Below, one piece after another: positions 1-8,307 of a stretch of 64,000 bases of DNA. The translations under genes were made by a program, and so were the position numbers. Location of the stretch: assembly GCF_002902905.1 (NCBI RefSeq), contig NZ_CP026124.1, positions 5,146,001 to 5,210,000 of the forward strand. The letters are read 5' to 3'. The stretch is from Achromobacter sp. AONIH1 (GTDB lineage Bacteria > Pseudomonadota > Gammaproteobacteria > Burkholderiales > Burkholderiaceae_B). Numbering within the stretch: position 1 is the stretch's first letter; each line of letters starts with the position of its first letter. The notes under the pieces are model-generated. The model was not told the DNA's origin and ran no database searches. It saw only the letters and a program-made list of their open reading frames with translations.

Positions 1-825
1 CTCGCGCAGGCGCGCCGGCTCGCCCACGCCGGACAGTTCCAGCAGCTGGGGCGTATTGACCGCGCCGGCGGCCAGCACCACCTCGCGCCGCGCGCGCACG
101 GTCTGCTCGCGGCCGTCGCGCAGCAGGCGCAGGCCGACACAGCGCATGCCCTCGAACAGCAGCTCGCGCGCATGGGCGCCGGTCAGCACCTGCAGATTGG
201 CGCGCTGGCGCACCGGCCTCAGGAAGGCCTTGGAGGTGTTCCAGCGCCAGCCGCCGCGCTGGTTCACTTCGAAGTAGCCGCTGCCGAAGTTGTCGCCGCG
301 ATTGAAATCGTCCACCGGCGGGATGCCGGCCTGGTCCGCCGCCTGGGCGAAGGCTTCCAGGATGTCCCAGCGCAGCCTCTGCGACTCCACCCGCCACTCG
401 CCGCCCGCGCCATGATGCTCGGACGCGCCGCGATGATGGTCCTCGCTGCGCTTGAACACGGGCAGCACCCGGTCCCAGCTCCAGGCTTCGTCACCGCTCA
501 GCGCGGCCCACTGGTCGTAGTCCTCGCGCTGGCCGCGCATGTAGATCATGCCGTTGATGGACGAGCAGCCGCCCAGCACGCGGCCGCGCGGATAGATCAG
601 CGAGCGTCCGCCCAGGCCGGGCTCGCTGGCCGTGCGGTACATCCAGTCGGTGCGCGGATTGCCGATGCAATGCAGATAGCCGACGGGAATGTGGATCCAG
701 TGGTAGTTGTCGCGCCCGCCGGCCTCCAGCAGCAGCACCCGCGTTGCCGGATCGCGGCTCAGCCGGTTGGCCAGCACGCAGCCGGCCGACCCCGCGCCCA
801 CGATGATGTAGTCGTATGTCTCCAT
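1..825 (-). CDS. GMC family FAD-dependent oxidoreductase (choline dehydrogenase-like), C-terminus cut by window edge
   Basis: The 275 codons present give the N-terminal half of a glucose-methanol-choline oxidoreductase. The protein opens with METYDYIIVGAGSAGCVLA, the FAD-binding dinucleotide fold. It then shows the GMC signature GGCSSINGMIYMRG and the second signature near AAGAVNTPQLLELSGVG. Such enzymes oxidise alcohols or aldehydes with FAD; the substrate cannot be read from sequence. The start at 825 is the ATG directly before the nucleotide-binding strand. It is transcribed away from the LysR gene across a 185-bp gap, the usual arrangement for a LysR-controlled target (inference). The C-terminal substrate and active-site His region lies outside the window. 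Confidence 0.93.
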   Translation of the reverse strand, partial: METYDYIIVGAGSAGCVLANRLSRDPATRVLLLEAGGRDNYHWIHIPVGYLHCIGNPRTDWMYRTASEPGLGGRSLIYPRGRVLGGCSSINGMIYMRGQREDYDQWAALSGDEAWSWDRVLPVFKRSEDHHRGASEHHGAGGEWRVESQRLRWDILEAFAQAADQAGIPPVDDFNRGDNFGSGYFEVNQRGGWRWNTSKAFLRPVRQRANLQVLTGAHARELLFEGMRCVGLRLLRDGREQTVRARREVVLAAGAVNTPQLLELSGVGEPARLRE

Positions 826-1010
826 ATGCGCTTCTTATGGTTGTTGCCCCGGTTTTGCAGGCCGGGAAAACCGCCCGGGCCTTGCCGTCCCGGGGGAGTA
901 CGCTGTTTTGCCGTCACTTTCGCCCAGGCATCCACGGCTGTCCAATGATTTGTTGAAAAGCGCTTCATAAGCGTCTCTAATAAAGCTCAGCCCACTTTCC
1001 GGATCCGGCC

Positions 1011-1898
1011 ATGGACCTGAAGCACATCCGCAGCTTTGCCGCCGTGGCGCGCGAAGGCAACCTGACGCGCGCCGCCGAGCACCTGCACCTGACCCAGCCC
1101 GCGCTCAGCCTGCAGCTCAAGAACTTCCAGGAATCGCTGGACCTGACGCTGTTCTCGCGCAGCGCGCAGGGTCTGTCGCCCAACGCCGACGGCCGCGCGC
1201 TGCTGCCGCCGGCGCTGCGCGTGCTGGACGCGCTGGACGATTTCCAGCGCGCCATCGCCACGCTGCGCGACACGCTGCAGGGCGAATTGAGGCTGGGCAC
1301 CATCCTCGATCCGGAGTTCCTGCGCCTGGGCGCCGCCTTGCGGCACCTGATGGCGCGCTATCCCAAGCTGCGGCCCATGCTGCGCCACGGCATGTCCGGC
1401 TCGGCGGCGCGGCTGGTGCGCGCGGGCGAGCTGGACGCGGGATACTTCCTCGGCCCGCTGGACGCGCCGCGCGCCCAGCCGGCGCTGCACGCGCAGCCGC
1501 TGGCGGCTTTCTCGTACTACGTGGTCGCGCCCAAGGGCTGGGGTCAGATGGTCAGCGGCCGGGGCTGGAAGGAGATCGCCGCCCTGCCCTGGATCTGGAC
1601 GCCGCCGGACTCGGTCCACCATCGCCTGCTGGCGCGCAAGTTCGCCGAGCTGGATGCCGTGCCCAACGCGGTGGCCGAGGTCGACCAGGAGGCATCCATG
1701 CTGGATCTGGTGCGCTCGGGCGTGGGCCTGTCGCTGGCGCGCGACTCGCTGGCCCTGCGCGAATCGCAGACGCACGGCCTGCTGCTGGTGCAGGGACTGG
1801 AGATCCGCACCGAGCTGTCCTTCGTCTGCCTGGCCTCGCGCAGCGGGGAACCGCTGGTGGCGGCCGCCTTCGACGCGGTGCGCGCGGCCTTCTCCTGA
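1011..1898 (+). CDS. LysR family transcriptional regulator
   Basis: A 295-residue protein of normal LysR length. The first 60 residues form the winged HTH (FAAVAREGNLTRAAEHL, then LTQPALSLQLKNFQE, ending LFSR). The rest is the LysR substrate-binding domain that senses a small effector. It is divergent from the GMC oxidoreductase and precedes the catabolic operon by about 220 bp, so it could act on either. Divergence favours the GMC gene. The shared AraC operator found elsewhere in this block argues that the downstream operon is controlled mainly by the AraC protein. Confidence 0.93.
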   Translation: MDLKHIRSFAAVAREGNLTRAAEHLHLTQPALSLQLKNFQESLDLTLFSRSAQGLSPNADGRALLPPALRVLDALDDFQRAIATLRDTLQGELRLGTILDPEFLRLGAALRHLMARYPKLRPMLRHGMSGSAARLVRAGELDAGYFLGPLDAPRAQPALHAQPLAAFSYYVVAPKGWGQMVSGRGWKEIAALPWIWTPPDSVHHRLLARKFAELDAVPNAVAEVDQEASMLDLVRSGVGLSLARDSLALRESQTHGLLLVQGLEIRTELSFVCLASRSGEPLVAAAFDAVRAAFS

Positions 1899-1987
1899 TA
1901 TGGCAGCCGCGCGTCTGCACGCAGCGGACAACGCGCGCGCTATCCGGACAGCCGACATGACGCCGCGTAAATAAACACGCAATACCG

Positions 1988-2021
1988 GCATTGCGCGGAT
2001 AGCAGGCGCAGGTCCCGGCTA
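1988..2021 (+). promoter_or_regulatory. AraC/XylS-type tandem operator upstream of the catabolic operon
   Basis: Two direct units of the form GCA-N5-CGG[A/C]TA lie exactly 20 bp apart: GCA at 1988-1990 with CGGATA at 1996-2001, and GCA at 2008-2010 with CGGCTA at 2016-2021. XylS/BenR-type AraC activators bind tandem TGCA-N6-GGNTA half-sites two helical turns apart, which this closely resembles. The same pair occurs upstream of the AraC gene at 9571-9605. The downstream unit ends about 100 bp before the SDR start codon, a suitable place for an activator next to a weak -35. No clear sigma-70 -10 is visible. Confidence 0.62.
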
Positions 2022-2122
2022 TGTCCGCGCGCCCCCCCGGCCACACCATGCGTCTCAATGAAACCGCGGCGCCAGGCGCAAGCGCCCGCCGCGAACGAGG
2101 CCAACTCCAAAGGGGAAATCGC

Positions 2123-2911
2123 ATGAAGGATCTGGAAGGCAAGGTCGCCATCGTCACCGGCGGCGCCACCCTGATCGGCGCGGGCGTGGTGCGCGCGCTG
2201 CGCGGCTACGGCGTGCGCGTCGCCGTGCTGGACGTGGACGGCGCGGGCGGCGAGAAGGTCGCCGCCGCAGACCCGCAAGGCTGCCGCGCCTGGCAGGTCG
2301 ACATCACCGACGACGCGCGACTGGAACAGTGCGTGGCCGAGGCCGCCAGGCACTTCGGCCGGCTGGACTTCCTGGTCAACCTGGCCGCCACCTACCTGGA
2401 CGACGGCGCGGCATCGGGCCGCGCGGACTGGCTGCGCGCGCTGGACATCAACCTGGTCAGCGCGGTCATGGCCGCGCGCGCCGCGCGCCCCCACCTGGTG
2501 GCCTCCGGCGGCGGCGCCATCGTCAACTTCACCAGCATCTCGGCCAAGGCCGCGCAGACGGGCCGCTGGCTCTATCCGGTGTCCAAGGCCGCGCTGGTGC
2601 AGCTCACACGCAACATGGCGATGGACTTCGCCGGCGACCGCATCCGCGTCAATTCGGTGTCGCCAGGCTGGACCTGGTCGCGCGTGATGGACGAGATCAC
2701 CGGCGGCGACCGCGCCAAGACCGACCGCGTGGCCGCCGACTACCACCTGCTCGGCCGCGTCGGCGATCCGCGCGAAGTCGCCGACGTGGTGGCCTTCCTG
2801 CTGTCGGGACACGCGTCCTTCGTCACCGGCGCCGACTACGCGGTCGACGGCGGCTATTCGGCCATGGGTCCCGAGCAGGCCAAGCCCGCCATTCCGCGCC
2901 TGGCCGAGTAA
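2123..2911 (+). CDS. SDR family NAD(P)-dependent oxidoreductase
   Basis: A 262-residue classical short-chain dehydrogenase. The cofactor motif is TGGATLIGAG at residues 12-21. The catalytic triad reads Ser138, Tyr151 and Lys155 (YPVSK), and the C-terminus DGGYSA is typical of the family. I chose the ATG at 2123 because AGGGGAA lies just upstream and the protein starts with the usual family N-terminus; an in-frame start at 2021 would add an unconserved tail. It is the first gene of the operon. In indole-type clusters an SDR oxidises a dihydrodiol or hydroxy intermediate made by the monooxygenase; that role here is inference. Confidence 0.93.
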   Translation: MKDLEGKVAIVTGGATLIGAGVVRALRGYGVRVAVLDVDGAGGEKVAAADPQGCRAWQVDITDDARLEQCVAEAARHFGRLDFLVNLAATYLDDGAASGRADWLRALDINLVSAVMAARAARPHLVASGGGAIVNFTSISAKAAQTGRWLYPVSKAALVQLTRNMAMDFAGDRIRVNSVSPGWTWSRVMDEITGGDRAKTDRVAADYHLLGRVGDPREVADVVAFLLSGHASFVTGADYAVDGGYSAMGPEQAKPAIPRLAE

Positions 2912-2962
2912 GGCCCGCGCCATCCTTCGCCGCAATCCGGACATTCCATTCAGGAGAACTTG

Positions 2963-4207
2963 ATGACTCGAATCGCAATCGTGGGCGGCGGCCAGGCGGG
3001 CATGCCGCTGGCCCTGGGCCTGCTGGACAAAGGCTATGACGTCACCGTGGCCACCAACCGCAAGCCCGACGAGGTGCGCGCCGGCCAGGTCATGTCCAGC
3101 CAGTGCATCTTCGACCCGGCGCTGCGGATCGAGCGCGACCTGGGCATCGACGAATGGGGCGATGCCTGTCCGCCTGTCCAGGGCATCGGCTTCGCCGTGC
3201 CGCATCCCGAGCAGGCCGGCGCCAAGGTCATCGACTGGGCCGCGCCGCTGGACCGCCCGGCCCAGGCCGTGGACCAGCGCCTGAAGATGCCGGTGTGGCT
3301 GGAGCGCTTCGCCGCGCGCGGCGGCAATCTGCTGATCCAGGACGTGGGCGTGGCCGAGCTGGAAGCGCTGGCGCAAAGCCACGACCTGGTCATCCTGGCC
3401 GCCGGCAAGGGCGAGGTGGTCAAGCTGTTCGAGCGCGACGCCGCGCGCTCGCAGTTCGACAAGCCGCAACGCGCGCTGGCGCTGACCTATGTGCACGGCC
3501 TGGCGCCCACGCCAGACTATTCGCGCGTGTCCTTCAACCTGGTGCCCGGCGTCGGCGAGTACTTCGTGTTCCCCGCGCTGACGCTCAGCGGCCCCTGCGA
3601 CATCATGGTGTTCGAGGGCGTGCCCGGCGGCCCGCTGGACTGCTGGCGCGACCTCAAATCGCCAGCCGAGCACCTGGCCGCGAGCAAGCGTTTCCTGGAC
3701 ACCTACCTGCCCTCGGAAGGCGCGCGCGCCGCCAAGGTGGAACTGACCGACGCCAAGGGCATCCTGGCCGGCGCCTTCGCGCCCACCATCCGCAAGCCGG
3801 TGATGACGCTGCCATCCGGCAAGCTGGTGTTCGGCCTGGGCGACGCGGTGGTGGTCAACGATCCGGTCACCGGCCAGGGTTCGAACAACGCCACCAAAGC
3901 GGCCAAGGTCTACCTGGACGCGATCCTGGCGCACGGCGACGCGCCTTACACGCGCGCATGGATGGAACAGACCTTCGAGCGCTATTGGGACTATGCCAAG
4001 TGGGTGGTGCAATGGACCAACTCGCTGCTGCTGCCGCCCCCGCCGCACATCCTGCAGGTGCTGGGCGCGGCGCAGCAGTCGCCGGGGCTGGCCGGCCTCA
4101 TCGCCAACGGCTTCAATCATCCGCCCAGCTACTTCCCCTGGTGGAGCGACGCCGCCGAGGCCGGCGAGCTGCTCAAGCGGCACCAGGCCGTGGCGCGCGC
4201 CGCCTGA
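2963..4207 (+). CDS. StyA-like two-component flavoprotein monooxygenase, oxygenase subunit (indole/styrene monooxygenase family)
   Basis: A 414-residue single-component FAD oxygenase that needs reduced flavin from a separate reductase. The N-terminal Rossmann motif is GGGQAG at residues 8-13. Family landmarks shared with styrene monooxygenase StyA are RKPDE near residue 36, a VDQRL segment, FDKPQRALAL, and GLGD followed by DPVTGQGSN near the C-terminal third. The phrase VMSSQCIFD and the HPEQ region look closer to the indole monooxygenase branch than to true styrene monooxygenases; this is from memory, not an alignment. The ATG at 2963 has AGGAG 7 nt upstream. The reductase follows directly. 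Likely reaction: epoxidation or hydroxylation of an aromatic N-heterocycle or vinyl arene. Confidence 0.88.
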   Translation: MTRIAIVGGGQAGMPLALGLLDKGYDVTVATNRKPDEVRAGQVMSSQCIFDPALRIERDLGIDEWGDACPPVQGIGFAVPHPEQAGAKVIDWAAPLDRPAQAVDQRLKMPVWLERFAARGGNLLIQDVGVAELEALAQSHDLVILAAGKGEVVKLFERDAARSQFDKPQRALALTYVHGLAPTPDYSRVSFNLVPGVGEYFVFPALTLSGPCDIMVFEGVPGGPLDCWRDLKSPAEHLAASKRFLDTYLPSEGARAAKVELTDAKGILAGAFAPTIRKPVMTLPSGKLVFGLGDAVVVNDPVTGQGSNNATKAAKVYLDAILAHGDAPYTRAWMEQTFERYWDYAKWVVQWTNSLLLPPPPHILQVLGAAQQSPGLAGLIANGFNHPPSYFPWWSDAAEAGELLKRHQAVARAA

Positions 4208-4231
4208 CCGCCCGTGCATGAGGAACCCAGC

Positions 4232-4819
4232 ATGAGCACGCTCCTGGCCGTCCGGCAATGCCATGAAGCCCCCGCCTGCGCCGCCTGGGGCAGCGTCGAC
4301 CTGGCGCCCCGCGCGCTGCGCGACCTGCTGGGCAGCTACCCGACCGGCGTGGCCATCGTCACGACGCGCGCCGCCGACGGCCGCAACGTGGGGCTGACCA
4401 TCAATTCCTTCGCCTCGCTGTCGCTGGATCCGCCGCTGGTGCTGTGGAGCCTGGTGAACCGCTCGCCCAACCTGGCGGTGTTCCGCGACAGCGCGCATTT
4501 CGCGATCAACATCCTGGCCAGCGGCCACGAGGCGCTGGCGCGGCGCTTCGCCGATCCGGCGGTGCCGGACAAGTTCGCCGACGTGACGGTGCGCGAGACG
4601 CCCGAGGGCGTGGCCGCCATCGACGGCGCGCTGGCCACCCTGGTCTGCGCCCACGACCACTGTCGCACGGTGGGCGACCACCTGCTGCTGGTCGGCCAGG
4701 TGGTGCGCGTGGCCAGCCAGCCCAGCGAACCGCTGGTGTTCCATGCCGGCCGCTTCACCTCGGTGCCGGCCCGCGCCCCGGCCATCCCCTCATCCCAACC
4801 CGGAGATTCCCAGCCATGA
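4232..4819 (+). CDS. Flavin reductase (StyB/HpaC-like) partner of the monooxygenase
   Basis: A 195-residue flavin reductase of the StyB/HpaC type. Diagnostic blocks are YPTGVAIVTT, then TINSFASLSLDPPLVLWSL, then FAINILASG. It would reduce FAD or FMN with NAD(P)H and hand it to the adjacent oxygenase. The ATG at 4232 is preceded by GAGGAAC at a good spacing; a GTG at 4214 would add six residues. The gene begins 24 bp after the oxygenase. Its stop overlaps the next start (ATGA at 4816), so translation is probably coupled through the operon. Confidence 0.92.
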   Translation: MSTLLAVRQCHEAPACAAWGSVDLAPRALRDLLGSYPTGVAIVTTRAADGRNVGLTINSFASLSLDPPLVLWSLVNRSPNLAVFRDSAHFAINILASGHEALARRFADPAVPDKFADVTVRETPEGVAAIDGALATLVCAHDHCRTVGDHLLLVGQVVRVASQPSEPLVFHAGRFTSVPARAPAIPSSQPGDSQP

Positions 4820-5607
4820 GCGCCCCGGCCCTCCTGCCCGAACTGGCCCTGCGCATGGCGCGGGGCGCCGTCCGCGTGGTCGACCTGACCCAGACCCTGT
4901 CGCCCTCGTTCCCGGCGCTGCAGCTGCCGCCGCAATTCGGCCAGGTGCAGGCCTTCAAGATCGAACGCATCTCGCACTACGACGAGGCCGGCCCCGGCTG
5001 GTACTGGAACAACTTCTCCTGTGGCGAGCACACCGGCACGCACTTCGACGCCCCGGTCCATTGGATCAGCGGCCGCGACCATCCCGCCAACAGCGTCGAC
5101 ACCATCGCGCCCGAGCACTTCATCGCGCCGGCCGTGGTGCTGGACGCCAGCGCCGAGGTCGCGCAGAACGACGACTGGCTGCTGACCGTGGAATTCATCC
5201 AGGACTGGGAGCGCCGCCACGGCCGCATCCCGCCGCGCGCCTGGGTGCTGCTGCGCAGCGACTGGTCGCGGCGCGCGCAGGATCCTGCTGCCTTCCTCAA
5301 CCTGCGCGAGGACGGCGCGCACACGCCCGGCCCGACGCAGGAAGCCGTGCAATGGCTGATCCGCGAGCGCGACGCGCACGGCTTCGGAGTGGAGACCATC
5401 AACACCGATGCCGGCCAGTCCCATGCCTGGCCGCTGCCCTATCCCTGCCACACGCTGATGCATGGCGCCAACCGCTACGGCCTGCAATGCCTGAAGAACC
5501 TGGATCAGCTGCCGCCGCAGGGCGCCATGATCCTGGCCGCGCCGCTGAAGATCGAGGGCGGCTCAGGCAGCCCCTTGCGCGTGCTGGCGCTGGTGGAGCA
5601 GGCATGA
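4816..5607 (+). CDS. Cyclase-family metal-dependent hydrolase (isatin hydrolase / kynurenine formamidase-like)
   Basis: A 263-residue protein of the cyclase family. The metal-binding motif HTGTHFDAPVH supplies His72, His76, Asp78 and His82, preceded by VDLTQTLSPSFP. Family members hydrolyse cyclic or linear amides, for example N-formylkynurenine or isatin to isatinate, using Mn or Zn. Next to an indole-type monooxygenase, isatin or a related oxindole is the most natural substrate (inference). Start and upstream stop overlap as ATGA, and the stop in turn overlaps the next start at 5604. Confidence 0.9.
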   Translation: MSAPALLPELALRMARGAVRVVDLTQTLSPSFPALQLPPQFGQVQAFKIERISHYDEAGPGWYWNNFSCGEHTGTHFDAPVHWISGRDHPANSVDTIAPEHFIAPAVVLDASAEVAQNDDWLLTVEFIQDWERRHGRIPPRAWVLLRSDWSRRAQDPAAFLNLREDGAHTPGPTQEAVQWLIRERDAHGFGVETINTDAGQSHAWPLPYPCHTLMHGANRYGLQCLKNLDQLPPQGAMILAAPLKIEGGSGSPLRVLALVEQA

Positions 5608-7211
5608 GCGCGCCGACCGAAACCCAGGTGGTGTTCGTCGGCAGCGGCATCAATTCGCTGGTCGGCGCGGCGCTGCTGGCCGTGCGCGGCAAGCGCGTGC
5701 TGGTGCTGGAACGCAACGACCGGCTCGGCGGCTGCATCCGCACCGAGGAACTGTTCCCCGGCTACCGGCACGAGGTGTTCTCGTCCTGGCATCCGCTGTT
5801 CGTCGGCAGTCCGGGCTATGCCGAACTCAAGTCCGAGCTGGAGCAGGCCGGGCTGGAAGTGCTGTGCGGCGACTATTCGACCGGCCTGGTCGGGCCGGAC
5901 GGCCGGGGCCTGGCGCTCAGGCAGGACATGGCCGACGCCGCCCGGCGCCTGGACGCGCTCTCGCCCGGCGACGGCCAGGCCTTGCAGGACATGGCCGCGC
6001 GCATGTTCGGCGAGGACGCCGCGCTGACCTTCGGCCTGCTGGGCAAGAATCCCTACAGCTGGGATCTGCTCAAGCTGCTGTACAGCGAATGGCGCAAGCG
6101 CGGGCTGGACGGCATGACCGCCTTCGCCGCCGGCGCGCTGGAGAATTTCCGCCGCTGGTCCGAGCGCACGCTGCGCTCGGACGCGGCGCGCGCGCTGATC
6201 GCGCCCTGGACCTTGCACTCCGGCCTGGGGCCGGACGATGCCGGTTCGGCGCTGATCGGCAAGCTGACCTTCGCCGCCGTGGTCAGCGGCGGCATGCCCG
6301 TGATCAAGGGCGGCGGCAGCCGGCTGGTCGAGGCGCTGGCCCGCGTCATCGAGAATCGCGGCGGCCAGCTGCTGACCAACGCGCAGGTGGACCGCGTGCT
6401 GGTCGAGGGCCAGGGACGGCGCGCCCGCGCCGTCGGCGTGCAGCTGGCCGACGACGGCCGCGTGCGCGCCCGCGACGCCGTGGTCTGCAACGTCACGCCG
6501 CAACAACTCTACGGCCAGCTGCTGCCCGACGCGCCGCCACCGGCGCGCGAGCGCGCGCAGGCCTACCGCTACGGCCGTGGCTGCATGCAGCTGCATTTCG
6601 CGCTGAACGCGCCGCCGGCCTGGACGGAGCCCGAACTGGTCAAGGTGCCGCTGGTGCACCTGACCGAAAGCCTGGAACAGGTCTGCGCCTCTGTTACCGA
6701 GGCCAACAACGGCCTCTTGCCCTCGCGCCCGACGTTGGCCATCGGCCAGCCGGTGGCGGTGGACCCGTCGCGCGCACCCGAGGGCGGCTGGATCCTGTGG
6801 ATCCAGATGCAGGAAATGCCCGCGCGCCTGAAGGGCGACGCCGCCGGCCAGATCGACACGCCCGCCGACGGCCGCTGGAACGAGGCCGTGCGCGAGGCCT
6901 ATGCCGACCGCGTCCAGGCGCGCCTGGAACGGGTCATGCCCGGACTGGCCGAGCGCATCGTCGGCCGCCGCGCCTACTCGCCGGCCGACCTGGAGGCGCT
7001 GAACTGCAACCTGGTCGGCGGCGATCCGTACTCGGGCATCTGCTCGCCCGATCAGTTCTTCTGGCTGCGCCCCTTCGCCAGCGGCGGCGGCGCGCGCGGC
7101 CATCGAACGCCGGTCGCCGGCCTGTACCACATCGGCGCGTCCACCCACCCCGGTCCCGGACTGGGCGCGGGCTCGGGCACGCTGGTCGCCCGGGAGATCG
7201 CGCGGAAATAA
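5604..7211 (+). CDS. CrtI/PYROXD-like FAD-dependent oxidoreductase (phytoene desaturase-related)
   Basis: A 535-residue flavoprotein. The N-terminus VVFVGSGINSLVGAALLAV followed by VLERNDRLGGC is the FAD fold of the CrtI/amine-oxidase superfamily. The C-terminal GLYHIGASTHPGPGLGAGSG is the matching FAD-contact block of phytoene desaturase-like proteins. The start overlaps the preceding stop (ATGA), so it is genuinely part of the operon. No carotenoid genes are nearby, so a carotenoid role is unlikely. It may dehydrogenate an intermediate of the neighbouring aromatic pathway. The substrate is unknown and this is the least explained gene of the block. Confidence 0.85.
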   Translation: MSAPTETQVVFVGSGINSLVGAALLAVRGKRVLVLERNDRLGGCIRTEELFPGYRHEVFSSWHPLFVGSPGYAELKSELEQAGLEVLCGDYSTGLVGPDGRGLALRQDMADAARRLDALSPGDGQALQDMAARMFGEDAALTFGLLGKNPYSWDLLKLLYSEWRKRGLDGMTAFAAGALENFRRWSERTLRSDAARALIAPWTLHSGLGPDDAGSALIGKLTFAAVVSGGMPVIKGGGSRLVEALARVIENRGGQLLTNAQVDRVLVEGQGRRARAVGVQLADDGRVRARDAVVCNVTPQQLYGQLLPDAPPPARERAQAYRYGRGCMQLHFALNAPPAWTEPELVKVPLVHLTESLEQVCASVTEANNGLLPSRPTLAIGQPVAVDPSRAPEGGWILWIQMQEMPARLKGDAAGQIDTPADGRWNEAVREAYADRVQARLERVMPGLAERIVGRRAYSPADLEALNCNLVGGDPYSGICSPDQFFWLRPFASGGGARGHRTPVAGLYHIGASTHPGPGLGAGSGTLVAREIARK

Positions 7212-7280
7212 CTGCCCGACGCCCCGGGCCTTGCCACACCTTCCGGCGCGTGGATCCGTCCGCGCGCCCGGGACGGCCGC

Positions 7281-7311
7281 GCGCGCCTTTCGCCCATCGC
7301 GGGCGGCGCGC
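7281..7311 (+). other. Strong intercistronic hairpin between oxidoreductase and channel genes
   Basis: Two nested stems, GCGCGCC with GGCGCGC and inside it CGCCC with GGGCG around ATCGC, lie in the 157-bp gap before the channel gene. There is no U-tract, so it is more likely a processing or stability element, or a partial attenuator, than a full terminator. Only the base pairing is seen; function is inferred. Confidence 0.35.
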
Positions 7312-7368
7312 GCCACGCCAGCCAGTTGCCGTACCAACAACAACACACCGTGGTTAGGAGACAAAGCT

Positions 7369-8256
7369 ATGCGCAAATCCATGCCCGCCTGGGCACTACT
7401 GCTGGCGTCGGCCCTGGGGCCGTCCGCGGCGCTGGCCATCGAGGGCGGCGCCCTGCCGATCTATCCCGACGGCCTGGAAAACTACATGGTCGGCGCCCTG
7501 CCCCCGCCGGGCGTGCACTTCCTGACCTACGGCGGCGCGCTGCGCTACGACACGCTGCGCGGCAACAGCGGCGAGTCGCTGGTGCGCGACTTCAAGGTCA
7601 ATGTCAACATGCTGGCGCCACGCCTCATCTGGGTGGCCCCCCAGCCGGTGCTGGGCGGCAGCCTGGCGCTGCACACGGTGGTGCCGCTGCTGGACGTGGA
7701 CTTCCGCGCCAACGGCGCGCGCTTCAAGAGCTCGGGCCTGGGCGACATCGCCGTCGGCGCGGCGCTGGGCTATCACGCCTCGCCGGCGCTGCACTATCTG
7801 TTCGGCGTCGATGTCTACGCGCCCACGGGCAAGTACGACGCCAAGGATCCGTCCAGCCTGGGCAAGAACTACTGGACCATCCAGCCCCTGGCCGCGCTGA
7901 CCTACACGCAGCCCACCGGCCTGAACGCCGACCTGAAGGTCATGTACGACTTCAACCAGCGCAACAGCGACACGCGCACCCGTTCGGGCCAGGCGATCCA
8001 CGCCGACTACAGCCTGGGCTGGGGCCTGGGCGGCGGCTGGGTGGCGGGCGTGGGCGGCTATGTCTACCAGCAGGTCACGGACGACAAGGGTCCGAACAGC
8101 GCGATGGGCAGGGCGCGCGCCCTGGGCGTCGGTCCGTCGATCCGCTACGCCAGCCAGGGCGGCTGGCTGTTCACGCTGAAGTGGCAGAAGGACTTCGAGG
8201 TGCGCAACCGGCCCGAGGGCAACCAGCTGCTGGCCAAGCTGGTGATTCCGTTCTGA
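7369..8256 (+). CDS. Outer-membrane channel of the phenol meta-pathway transporter family (COG4313/SphA-like)
   Basis: A 295-residue exported beta-barrel protein. The signal peptide ends at ALA (residues 21-23). The body has alternating amphipathic strands rich in Gly and aromatic residues, and the last residue is Phe, the usual outer-membrane assembly signal. The family accompanies aromatic and hydrocarbon degradation clusters and is thought to let hydrophobic substrates into the periplasm. The ATG at 7369 has AGGAG 8 nt upstream. It is separated from the previous gene by 157 bp containing a strong hairpin, so its expression may differ from the enzymes. Substrate is inferred only from context. 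Confidence 0.85.
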   Translation: MRKSMPAWALLLASALGPSAALAIEGGALPIYPDGLENYMVGALPPPGVHFLTYGGALRYDTLRGNSGESLVRDFKVNVNMLAPRLIWVAPQPVLGGSLALHTVVPLLDVDFRANGARFKSSGLGDIAVGAALGYHASPALHYLFGVDVYAPTGKYDAKDPSSLGKNYWTIQPLAALTYTQPTGLNADLKVMYDFNQRNSDTRTRSGQAIHADYSLGWGLGGGWVAGVGGYVYQQVTDDKGPNSAMGRARALGVGPSIRYASQGGWLFTLKWQKDFEVRNRPEGNQLLAKLVIPF

Positions 8257-8263
8257 GGGAAAG

Positions 8264-8291
8264 GCGCCGGGACCGCCTGCGGTTCCGGCGC
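8264..8291. terminator. Bidirectional terminator-like hairpin between convergent genes
   Basis: A 13-bp stem (GCGCCGGGACCGC pairing with GCGGTTCCGGCGC, one G-T pair) closes on a 2-nt loop, exactly between the convergent channel and AraC genes. No clear U-run follows on either strand, so termination would rest on stem strength. Confidence 0.6.
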
Positions 8292-8307
8292 TGAATCGCG
8301 CGCGGAC

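Noticed and set aside
953..970. LysR-type operator around TTGAAAAGCGCTTCATAA
   Set aside because: The dyad is offset by two bases and there is no exact T-N11-A, so I could not support it.
1940..4744. 934-codon open frame on the - strand
   Set aside because: It is antisense to four well-supported genes. Its product is low-complexity His/Arg/Gln-rich sequence typical of GC-rich shadow frames.
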